Source: Pukyongia salina (GTDB lineage: Bacteria; Bacteroidota; Bacteroidia; Flavobacteriales; Flavobacteriaceae). Taken from it: 64,000 nt of DNA. Of the stretch, positions 43,204-50,915 are shown in pieces. The DNA is taken from assembly GCF_002966125.1 (NCBI RefSeq), contig NZ_CP027062.1, positions 3,118,273 through 3,182,272 on the forward strand. The letters run 5' to 3'. Both the position numbers and the translations under genes were made by a program. The notes beneath the pieces are model-generated. The model saw only the letters and a list, made by a program, of their open reading frames with translations. It was not told the origin of the DNA and ran no database searches. The first letter of the stretch is position 1. Every line of letters starts with the position of its first letter.

Positions 43204-46200
43204 ATGATTCACTTTTTTGGAGATGTAAAAAACACTGTTTTTGCTGTCCAATCCTCCGGCGATCTTTCTGCACGAACCATAGAAAAACTTAATTGGTTAT
43301 TTGGTAACCAACCCAAAATAGAACAGTCCGCAATAGCGGATTTTTTTGTTGGGCCACGTGCCGCCATGGTAACACCCTGGAGTACTAATGCCGTAGAGAT
43401 AACCCAGAATATGCATATCTCCGGAATTATAAGGATAGAAGAATTTCACAAGGTGGACGAGGGATATACAGACTTTGACCCAATGCTTGCCCAGAAATAC
43501 AAAAAATTGGATCAGGAAATTTTCGATATGCATATCGATCCGGAACCCATCAAACAAATACATGATATTGCGGCATACAACTTATCGGAGGGTTTGGCGC
43601 TAAGTGACGATGAAGTAGACTACCTTAACAATCTTTCGGTTAAACTCAACAGACCACTTACAGATAGTGAAGTATTTGGATTTAGCCAGGTGAATAGTGA
43701 GCACTGCAGGCACAAGATCTTCAATGGGACCTTCGAAATTGACGGTGAGGAAATGGCCTCCTCTCTCTTCAAACTAATTAAAAAGACTTCGGAAGTAAAT
43801 CCTAATGATATAGTTTCAGCATATAAGGACAATGTTGCTTTTGTGCGCGGTCCTGAAGTGGAACAATTTGCACCCAAATCTCCGGACAAGCCGGATTATT
43901 ATCAAAAAACCCCATTTAATAGTGTGATCTCTCTTAAAGCAGAAACACACAACTTTCCCACTACTGTTGAACCCTTTAATGGGGCTGCCACCGGAAGTGG
44001 TGGTGAGATTAGGGACCGCCTGGCGGGCGGCAAGGGTTCTTTGCCATTAGCTGGTACGGCCGTTTACATGACCTCTTACTCACGGTTAGCAGAAAACAGA
44101 CCCTGGGAAAAAGCCATGGATGAACGCCCATGGTTGTATCAAACCCCAATGGATATTCTAATAAAAGCCAGTAATGGAGCATCCGATTTCGGGAATAAAT
44201 TTGGTCAACCCCTTATTGCAGGGTCCGTGCTCACCTTCGAGCATGTTGAAGATGCCCGTAAATTAGGGTTCGATAAAGTAATTATGTTGGCGGGAGGAAT
44301 TGGCTACGGAAAAGCTTCCCAGGCCATCAAAGATGTACCCGAAGTTGGAGATAAGATCGTTATCCTGGGTGGCGAGAACTACCGTATAGGTATGGGTGGA
44401 GCCGCGGTTTCCTCTGCAGATACGGGTGAATTTGAAAGTGGGATCGAGCTTAACGCCGTGCAACGATCTAATCCCGAAATGCAGAAACGAGCAGCTAATG
44501 CTGTACGCGGGATGGTGGAAAGTGAAGAAAACCCCATTGTATCTATTCACGATCACGGTGCCGGTGGACACCTTAATTGCCTTAGCGAACTGGTGGAAGA
44601 GACAGGCGGCCATATCGACCTGGACAAATTGCCTGTAGGAGATCCAACGCTTTCAGCCAAAGAACTTATTGGGAACGAATCCCAGGAACGTATGGGGCTG
44701 GTGATTGGCGGAAAAGATATAGACCAATTAAAACGAGTGGCAGATCGCGAACGCTCTCCAATGTACGAAGTTGGTGAGGTAACCGGAGATCACGCGTTCT
44801 GTATTGAAAGCAGCAGCAAAGGGGATAAACCCATGGATTTCGCGCTGGAAGATATGTTTGGGAGTTCCCCAAAAACGATAATGAGAGACCGTAGGATGGG
44901 ACGCACTTATAAGGACGCAGACCTCCGCCCTGATAAATTGCACGAATACGTGTCGCAGTTATTACAACTGGAAGCCGTTGGTTGCAAGGATTGGCTTACA
45001 AATAAAGTAGATCGATGCGTAACAGGACGCGTGGCCAAACAGCAATGTGCCGGACCCCTTCAACTTCCGTTGAACAACTGCGGGGTGATGGCGCTGGACT
45101 ATCGCGGCAAGGAAGGTGTAGCCACCTCAATTGGACACTCGCCGATAAGCGCTTTAGTGGATCCTGTTGCAGGATCTCGTAATTCGATCACAGAATCCCT
45201 AACTAATATAGTCTGGGCCCCGTTGGAGAATGGCTTAAAAAGTGTGTCTCTTTCCGCAAACTGGATGTGGCCATGCAACAACGAAGGAGAAGACGCCAGG
45301 TTATACGAAGCAGTAAAAGGAGTAAGTGACTTTGCCATCGAGCTGGGAATAAACGTTCCTACCGGAAAGGATTCGCTATCTATGAAGCAGAAGTATAAAG
45401 ATGAGGAGGTGATAGCGCCGGGTACTGTTATCATATCGGCTGCAGGGCATTGTAATGATATAAAAAAGGTGGTCGAGCCCGTTTTGCAGAAAAATAAAGG
45501 AAGTATTTACTATATCAATATCTCGCAGGATGAGTTTAAGGTAGGAGGCTCATCGTTCGCACAGATCCTCAATGTTATTGGATCTGAAGTTCCTACTGTG
45601 AAAAGCGCAGCCTATGTGAAATTAGTTTTTAATACCATTCAAGAACTTATTTCTCAAGGGAAAGTCGCGGCGGGTCACGACGTAGCTTCGGGTGGGCTTA
45701 TAACCACTCTGCTCGAAATGTGCTTTGCAGATAATCACTTAGGGGCCAGGGTGGATCTTTCGGAAGTTGGCAATTCTTTTCTAAATTTACTTTTTGCTGA
45801 AAATTGCGGTCTAGTGATTCAGGCATCACAAGATACTGAACTAGAAAAGGTTCTTTCAGAAAAAAATATTGAATACTTTAAAATTGGAAGTGTAACTGAA
45901 GGTGATCAACTTCAAATAACTCATAAAGAGACTTTTGAAGAATTTAATATCCCCGAATACAGGGATATATGGTACCACACTTCATATTTGCTTGACCAAA
46001 AACAGAGTGGCCCTGAAAAAGCCCTTGAGCGATTTCAGAATTATAAGAATCAGCCTCTCACCTACAAATTTCCTGCACATTTTACAGGGAAACTACCCCA
46101 ATGGGATACTTCCAAGCCACGAATCAAAGCGGCTGTTATAAGAGAGAAAGGAAGTAACAGCGAACGTGAGATGGCCTATGCCATGCATTTGGCGGGATTC

Positions 46201-46866
46201 GATGTGAAGGATGTTCACATGACCGATCTTATCGAAGGCCGTGAAACTTTGGAAGATATAAAGTTCATTGCCGCGGTTGGAGGGTTTTCTAACAGTGATG
46301 TCCTGGGCAGCGCCAAGGGATGGGCCGGTGCATTCTTGTATAACGAAAAAGCTAAGAAAGCTCTTACCGGGTTCTTCGAGAAGGATGATACGCTCTCACT
46401 GGGAGTTTGTAATGGTTGCCAGTTATTTATAGAACTTGGACTCATCAATCCTGAGCACGAAAACAAGCCTAAAATGCTGCATAATGATACGGGTAAGTTT
46501 GAGTGTTCCTTTACCTCGGTAGAGATCCAGGAGAACAATTCGGTTATGCTATCCACCTTATCGGGAAGCAAACTGGGGATCTGGGCAGCACATGGAGAAG
46601 GGAAGTTTAGTTTTCCTTTAGCTGAAGAACATTACAATATAGTAGGAAAATACGGTTACGAAGGCCTACCGGCCAATCCGAACGGCAGTGACTATAATAC
46701 GGCTATTCTAACAGATAGCACGGGCCGCCACCTGGTTATCATGCCTCATCTGGAGCGATCTACCTTCCCGTGGAACTGGGGGTATTACCCCGCGGAAAGA
46801 GAAGACGAAGTCTCTCCCTGGCTGGAAGGATTTGTTAATGCGCGAAAGTGGCTTGAAGCAAAATAA
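43204..46866 (+). CDS. purL: Phosphoribosylformylglycinamidine synthase, single-chain
   Basis: The product is 1220 residues from the ATG at 43204 (MIHFFGDVKNTVFAVQSSGD). The synthetase domains carry FGFSQVNSEHCRHKIF, KAETHNFPTTVEPFNGAATGSGGEIRD and SIHDHGAGGHLNCLSELVEE. The C-terminal glutaminase has the nucleophile in GVCNGCQ (Cys1069) and a closing HGEGK and MPHLERS region. Glutaminase and synthetase are thus one chain, as in Proteobacteria and Bacteroidota and unlike the PurQ/PurL/PurS split form. It makes FGAM in purine synthesis. No other pur genes are adjacent. Confidence 0.97.
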   Translation: MIHFFGDVKNTVFAVQSSGDLSARTIEKLNWLFGNQPKIEQSAIADFFVGPRAAMVTPWSTNAVEITQNMHISGIIRIEEFHKVDEGYTDFDPMLAQKYKKLDQEIFDMHIDPEPIKQIHDIAAYNLSEGLALSDDEVDYLNNLSVKLNRPLTDSEVFGFSQVNSEHCRHKIFNGTFEIDGEEMASSLFKLIKKTSEVNPNDIVSAYKDNVAFVRGPEVEQFAPKSPDKPDYYQKTPFNSVISLKAETHNFPTTVEPFNGAATGSGGEIRDRLAGGKGSLPLAGTAVYMTSYSRLAENRPWEKAMDERPWLYQTPMDILIKASNGASDFGNKFGQPLIAGSVLTFEHVEDARKLGFDKVIMLAGGIGYGKASQAIKDVPEVGDKIVILGGENYRIGMGGAAVSSADTGEFESGIELNAVQRSNPEMQKRAANAVRGMVESEENPIVSIHDHGAGGHLNCLSELVEETGGHIDLDKLPVGDPTLSAKELIGNESQERMGLVIGGKDIDQLKRVADRERSPMYEVGEVTGDHAFCIESSSKGDKPMDFALEDMFGSSPKTIMRDRRMGRTYKDADLRPDKLHEYVSQLLQLEAVGCKDWLTNKVDRCVTGRVAKQQCAGPLQLPLNNCGVMALDYRGKEGVATSIGHSPISALVDPVAGSRNSITESLTNIVWAPLENGLKSVSLSANWMWPCNNEGEDARLYEAVKGVSDFAIELGINVPTGKDSLSMKQKYKDEEVIAPGTVIISAAGHCNDIKKVVEPVLQKNKGSIYYINISQDEFKVGGSSFAQILNVIGSEVPTVKSAAYVKLVFNTIQELISQGKVAAGHDVASGGLITTLLEMCFADNHLGARVDLSEVGNSFLNLLFAENCGLVIQASQDTELEKVLSEKNIEYFKIGSVTEGDQLQITHKETFEEFNIPEYRDIWYHTSYLLDQKQSGPEKALERFQNYKNQPLTYKFPAHFTGKLPQWDTSKPRIKAAVIREKGSNSEREMAYAMHLAGFDVKDVHMTDLIEGRETLEDIKFIAAVGGFSNSDVLGSAKGWAGAFLYNEKAKKALTGFFEKDDTLSLGVCNGCQLFIELGLINPEHENKPKMLHNDTGKFECSFTSVEIQENNSVMLSTLSGSKLGIWAAHGEGKFSFPLAEEHYNIVGKYGYEGLPANPNGSDYNTAILTDSTGRHLVIMPHLERSTFPWNWGYYPAEREDEVSPWLEGFVNARKWLEAK

Positions 46867-46965
46867 CCTATTCCTTTATTTTCTGAAATACATAAGAAAC
46901 CATTAATTGGTAGGCCGAAACTGTAAATTATTTTTCCTAATTTGTGTTCCTGTAATAAAGTGACC

Positions 46966-48750
46966 ATGACCGAAGTAAAAAGACTCTTCGACTTCCCATA
47001 CTACCAGTTAGAAAATTTTCCATTAGAGGCTTCTCTTGTAAGCAAAAAAGACGGAGAATGGATAAAAACCTCAACACAGGAATACCTCGATAAGGCCAAT
47101 GCCGTGAGCAGGGGTTTGATAAAATTGGGTGTAAATCCTAATGATAAAGTTGCCATCATATCGATGACCAACCGCACCGAGTGGAACATATGTGATATTG
47201 GGATATTGCAAACCGGTGCGCAGGATGTACCCATCTACCCCACCATTTCAGAAGATGAATACGAATATGTGCTAAATCACAGCGAATGTGTTTACTGTTT
47301 TGTATCCTGTACCGAAGTTCTCCAAAAGGTGGAAAAAATAAAGCATAAAGTTCCCAGTCTGAGAGGGGTTTACTGCTTTGATGAATTGAGAGATTGCCCG
47401 CACTACAGTGAGGTGATCAAACTTGGAAATGAGAATCCCGAACTGCAACAGGAAGTAGAAGATCGAAAATCGAAGATTGGAGAGAACGATCTGGCTACCC
47501 TTATCTATACTTCGGGAACTACCGGTAAGCCTAAAGGGGTTATGTTAAGCCACAAAAATATCGCAAGTAATGCAATTTACAGTGCCGAACGCCTGCCTAT
47601 CGACCTCGGTCAGACCAAATCACTAAGCTTTCTTCCCGTATGCCATATTTACGAAAGGATGCTTCTTTATATGTACCAATATTGTGGAGTGAGTATTCAC
47701 TATGCAGAATCTCTGGATACAATTAGCGATAACCTGAAGGAAATAAAGCCAGAGGTTATGACCGCAGTCCCCAGGTTACTGGAAAAGGTATATGATAAAA
47801 TTTATGCAAAGGGCACAGAACTATCGGGGATAAAGAAAAAATTATTCTTTTGGGCAGTTTCTGTGGGCCTTCAATACGAGCCATATGGACAAAATGGCTG
47901 GTGGTATGAGACCAAATTAAAGCTGGCCAGGAAATTAATCTTCTCGAAATGGCAGGAAGCTCTGGGAGGCAATCTAAAAGCGATCGCTTCGGGAAGTGCT
48001 GCCTTACAACCTCGACTGGCAAGGGTTTTCAATGCTGCAGGAATCCCGGTTATGGAAGGCTACGGTCTAACAGAGACCTCTCCCGTGGTTAGTGTGAACG
48101 ACATGCGCAATGGAGGTTTTAAGATTGGGACGGTTGGGCGACCCATAAAAGAGACCGAAGTTAAGATCGCCCAGGATGGAGAGATCTTAATAAAGGGCCC
48201 TCAGGTAATGCAAGGCTATTACAAAGACCCCAACCTTACTGCCGAAGTACTCAAAGATGGATATTTTTACACTGGAGATATCGGAGAGGTGGACGCCGAT
48301 GGGTTTTTAAAGATCACAGATCGCAAGAAAGAAATGTTTAAAACCAGCGGCGGAAAATACGTGGCTCCACAGATCATTGAAAATGCATTCAAACAATCAC
48401 GGTTTATCGAACAGGTAATGGTGGTAGGAGAAGGAGAAAAAATGCCGGCTGCGATCATCCAGCCAAATTTCGAATTTATCCACGATTGGAACGAAAGAAA
48501 AAATAAAGGCCTGCCCGAAGATCCGGAGTTGTTGGTGAAGAATGAAGATCTTATTAAAAGAATTCAGAAAGAAGTAGATCACTACAACGAACGCTTTGGA
48601 AAATGGGAAAGGGTAAAGAAATTCGAGTTAACCCCGGATGTGTGGAGTATAGAGGCTGGTCACCTTACCCCTACTATGAAAATGAAGCGTAAGGCCATCA
48701 AGCAGAAGTACATAGATCTTTACAATAGGATCTACGAGCGGGAATCCTAG
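46966..48750 (+). CDS. Long-chain acyl-CoA synthetase (AMP-forming)
   Basis: The product is 594 residues from the ATG at 46966 (MTEVKRLFDFPYYQLENF); eight extra codons upstream start at TTG. Adenylate-forming motifs are TLIYTSGTTGKPKGVMLSH near residue 180, MEGYGLTETSP near residue 365, and YTGDIGEVDADGFLKITDRKKEMFKTSGGKYV near residue 430. It activates fatty acids with CoA at the membrane or in the cytoplasm. It lies 3.5 kb before the beta-oxidation operon with two regulator genes between, so it likely feeds that pathway. Confidence 0.93.
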   Translation: MTEVKRLFDFPYYQLENFPLEASLVSKKDGEWIKTSTQEYLDKANAVSRGLIKLGVNPNDKVAIISMTNRTEWNICDIGILQTGAQDVPIYPTISEDEYEYVLNHSECVYCFVSCTEVLQKVEKIKHKVPSLRGVYCFDELRDCPHYSEVIKLGNENPELQQEVEDRKSKIGENDLATLIYTSGTTGKPKGVMLSHKNIASNAIYSAERLPIDLGQTKSLSFLPVCHIYERMLLYMYQYCGVSIHYAESLDTISDNLKEIKPEVMTAVPRLLEKVYDKIYAKGTELSGIKKKLFFWAVSVGLQYEPYGQNGWWYETKLKLARKLIFSKWQEALGGNLKAIASGSAALQPRLARVFNAAGIPVMEGYGLTETSPVVSVNDMRNGGFKIGTVGRPIKETEVKIAQDGEILIKGPQVMQGYYKDPNLTAEVLKDGYFYTGDIGEVDADGFLKITDRKKEMFKTSGGKYVAPQIIENAFKQSRFIEQVMVVGEGEKMPAAIIQPNFEFIHDWNERKNKGLPEDPELLVKNEDLIKRIQKEVDHYNERFGKWERVKKFELTPDVWSIEAGHLTPTMKMKRKAIKQKYIDLYNRIYERES

Positions 48751-48776
48751 ATCTTTTTTAAATTCTGAAATCGCAA

Positions 48777-48815
48777 TGGCTAAATCGCCCCAAATGGTGG
48801 GTTTAAGCCGTTTTT
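48777..48815 (+). terminator. Terminator after the acyl-CoA synthetase gene
   Basis: An imperfect hairpin, GGCTAAATCGCCC with GGGTTTAAGCC, is followed by GTTTTT. It lies 27 bp after the stop. Confidence 0.5.
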
Positions 48816-48874
48816 AATACTTTTTTAGTTCCTTTTTCAAACTACCTAGAGACTGGATTATCAGTTTTTGAATT

Positions 48875-48882
48875 TAGATTTG
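48875..48882 (+). promoter_or_regulatory. -7 box TAGATTTG upstream of the secreted 141-residue protein gene
   Basis: A perfect TAnnTTTG lies 25 bases before the ATG at 48908. Confidence 0.55.
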
Positions 48883-48907
48883 TTTCAACAATTAAAACAA
48901 ATTCATC

Positions 48908-49333
48908 ATGAAAAAATCAATTCAGTTATTAGTGTTCATTTGTGCCATCGTTCTATATGGGCAGCAATCGTTTGCGCAAGATTGTACATCCGTGAATACA
49001 AGCAGGGATATCGAACTTGACGGCAGTTCCGATAGGGAGGAAATAAAATTAAATGTTGCTGCAGACGTTAAACATTTACATCTCTTTATCAATAGTACGA
49101 TCTCTACAGGCTTTCTCACGGTAGAGATCTACGATCCAAAGGGTAAGAAGCGAGGGTATTATACAGTTGAAAGCCAAATGAACTCCAACGCCAAAAAGAA
49201 AGAAACAGTTTGCGGACAAATGCAAAAGCAAATTTCAGATCCAATAAAAGGTGACTGGGTAGTTAGGCTCATCCCTAAGAATGTAAAAGGAAAGGTAAGT
49301 GTTCACAGCGGGCAAACACAGGAAAAATCGTAG
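48908..49333 (+). CDS. Secreted hypothetical protein paired with a membrane LuxR regulator
   Basis: The 141-residue product has a signal peptide (MKKSIQLLVFICAIVLYGQQSFAQ). The mature part has beta-strand character (EIKLNVAADVKHLHLFINSTISTGFLTVEIYDPKGKK, then KGDWVVRLIPKNVKGKVSVHSG) and two cysteines (Cys26 in QDCTS and one in VCGQM) that may form a disulphide. I recognise no family. The LuxR-type gene follows within 11-17 bp, so the two are probably co-transcribed, and the protein may be a ligand or accessory factor for it. Confidence 0.8.
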   Translation: MKKSIQLLVFICAIVLYGQQSFAQDCTSVNTSRDIELDGSSDREEIKLNVAADVKHLHLFINSTISTGFLTVEIYDPKGKKRGYYTVESQMNSNAKKKETVCGQMQKQISDPIKGDWVVRLIPKNVKGKVSVHSGQTQEKS

Positions 49334-49344
49334 CTTAAATCCAC

Positions 49345-50367
49345 TTGTCATTGATTAGTTATAATTTCGAACGTCATTCTAGAATTGTCACGATCACGGT
49401 CTGTATGCTATTGGTTTCTGCCAGTGTATGGGCTCAGACAAATACGCCTGCAAAGGCCGAAATAAGAGGAAAAATACTACTGGATTCCATTTGGAATCCG
49501 GTGGTATATCTTTCGCATATTCCTACTTTTTACGATATGTTTACCATGTCTAATAGCATGATCATAGCCGAAAGTCCGCTCGACGAAGAAGGTAATTTTC
49601 ATTTTTCAACAAGCTTCCTTCCTGAAAAAGACAATCTATACCGGCTACATATATCTAAAAAAGGAGCGCCGGCTGCATCTTTGATCATTGGTGGAAAAGA
49701 TGAGAATCATCTATACTTCATCGCAAATAATAGGTCTGATATCTTTATTAGCAATACATCCACTGCCATTCCGGTAAGTACATTTAAAGTTGAAGGCTAC
49801 CGTCCAAATGATGATCTGCGTTCCATAAATGAAATAGTGGCGTCTGGGGATAATCTTGAAACCCCTTCGGTATCTAAAGATTTCTTATCGAGGACCATCA
49901 ATGAAAAACTAAGGATCATGGCAGATACAAGCTCCCACCCTATAGTTTCACTTTACGCCCTACATCAAAGTAATTTTGAAGCCACCTACCTCGAAAACCA
50001 GGTATTTATAGAGAATTATCTGAAAAAATGGGAAGATGAAGAATCCACTTATTTCCAGTCTATAAGAACGAGGTTCATGCAGGAAAAGAGATCGAATCTT
50101 TACATCTACATTATTATAGGTATAGTGTTCTTTATGATGGGAATTGTTATTCAGCAATATATTTTCCGAAGACGAAAGCGAAACCGAACTCAATTACAAA
50201 CACTTAGTATACAGGAGCGAAAGATCTTTCAATTGATCCAGGCCGGGAGATCCAATAAAGAGATCTCCGAAGAGTACAATATAGGTCTAAGCACGGTTAA
50301 AAGTCATGTTAGCAACATCTACACCAAGCTAAATATAAAATCCAGAAAGGAAGCCATCGACTTTTAA
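49345..50367 (+). CDS. Membrane-spanning LuxR-type transcription regulator
   Basis: The product is up to 340 residues from a TTG at 49345 (an in-frame TTG at 49351 is equally possible). An N-terminal export segment (SRIVTITVCMLLVSASVWAQ) leads to a periplasmic domain of about 215 residues that resembles the DUF4369-like N-part of TlpA proteins (RGKILLDSIWNPVVYLSHIP). One membrane helix (about residues 250-272) and a short basic linker follow, then a LuxR/GerE HTH with LSIQERKIFQLIQAGRSNKEISEEYNIGLSTVKSHVSNIYTKL. It would read an envelope signal and act on DNA directly from the membrane. Confidence 0.85.
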   Translation: MSLISYNFERHSRIVTITVCMLLVSASVWAQTNTPAKAEIRGKILLDSIWNPVVYLSHIPTFYDMFTMSNSMIIAESPLDEEGNFHFSTSFLPEKDNLYRLHISKKGAPAASLIIGGKDENHLYFIANNRSDIFISNTSTAIPVSTFKVEGYRPNDDLRSINEIVASGDNLETPSVSKDFLSRTINEKLRIMADTSSHPIVSLYALHQSNFEATYLENQVFIENYLKKWEDEESTYFQSIRTRFMQEKRSNLYIYIIIGIVFFMMGIVIQQYIFRRRKRNRTQLQTLSIQERKIFQLIQAGRSNKEISEEYNIGLSTVKSHVSNIYTKLNIKSRKEAIDF

Positions 50368-50398
50368 ACCCTAATCATTTCAGAAAAAATAATTCTAT

Positions 50399-50426
50399 AA
50401 TTTTATTATGCGTGCATAATAAAATT
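50399..50426. promoter_or_regulatory. 13-bp perfect palindrome at the marR promoter (probable operator)
   Basis: AATTTTATTATGC (50399-50411) and GCATAATAAAATT (50414-50426) are exact inverse copies separated by GT. The palindrome ends four bases before the -7 box, covering the spacer where sigma and polymerase must bind. It is the expected size for a MarR dimer operator and would give autorepression. The role is inferred. Confidence 0.75.
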
Positions 50427-50429
50427 TAC

Positions 50430-50437
50430 TATCTTTG
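50430..50437 (+). promoter_or_regulatory. -7 box TATCTTTG of the marR-fad operon
   Basis: A perfect TAnnTTTG follows the palindrome directly. It lies inside the longest open frame, so the coding start must be downstream. Confidence 0.65.
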
Positions 50438-50462
50438 GAAAAGAAATAGTAAACAAACTCCC

Positions 50463-50909
50463 TTGAAAGAAAAGACCATAGATTACATGCTTCGAGCCAC
50501 TTGGATGGCTGTGACCAAAATGTATAATGAGGAAGCAGGAAAAAAGGATAGTACCATGGCTACGGGCTTCGCTTTAATTAGTATTGATCCTGAAGAAGGG
50601 ACTCCTTCCACAGCCCTTGGCCCCAAGATGGGGATGGAGGCTACCAGTCTTTCCCGTACCCTTAAGAATATGGAGGAAAAAGGCCTTATTGAACGCAGAC
50701 CAAATCCTTTGGATGGTCGCAGCGTACTTATTCACCTTACCGATTTTGGCAGGGAGATGCGCGAATATTCTAAAGGGGTTGTGCTTCAATTCGATGAAGC
50801 GGTTAAAGCAGCTATTTCTGAAGAAGATCTTCAAACTTTTAAACGTGTGGCCAACACCATTCTTGATCTGGTCAGCTCGAAAAAAATATACAGTACAGAA
50901 AAAATTTAA
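50463..50909 (+). CDS. MarR family transcriptional regulator of the beta-oxidation operon
   Basis: The product is 148 residues from the TTG at 50463 (MKEKTIDYMLRATWMAVTKMYNEE). The longer GTG-initiated frame would run through the -7 box and the operator. The winged helix shows as STMATGFALISIDPEEGTPSTALGPKMGMEATSLSRTLKNMEEKGLIERRPNPLDGRSVLIHLTDFG. It is the first gene before the FadN-FadA-FadE-type genes, with 6 bp to the next start. By location it likely represses the operon, with acyl-CoA or a fatty acid as signal. Confidence 0.9.
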   Translation: MKEKTIDYMLRATWMAVTKMYNEEAGKKDSTMATGFALISIDPEEGTPSTALGPKMGMEATSLSRTLKNMEEKGLIERRPNPLDGRSVLIHLTDFGREMREYSKGVVLQFDEAVKAAISEEDLQTFKRVANTILDLVSSKKIYSTEKI

Positions 50910-50915
50910 ATTCCA

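Noticed and set aside
48781..48790. GCCCCAA after the acyl-CoA synthetase gene as a third copy of the RNA element
   Set aside because: The upstream TCCATACTT and the 19-base spacing are missing and the hairpin is different; it is just a terminator.
50412..50462. GTG at 50412 as the marR start
   Set aside because: It would place the palindrome half-site and the -7 box inside the coding region; family members begin near KEKTIDY.
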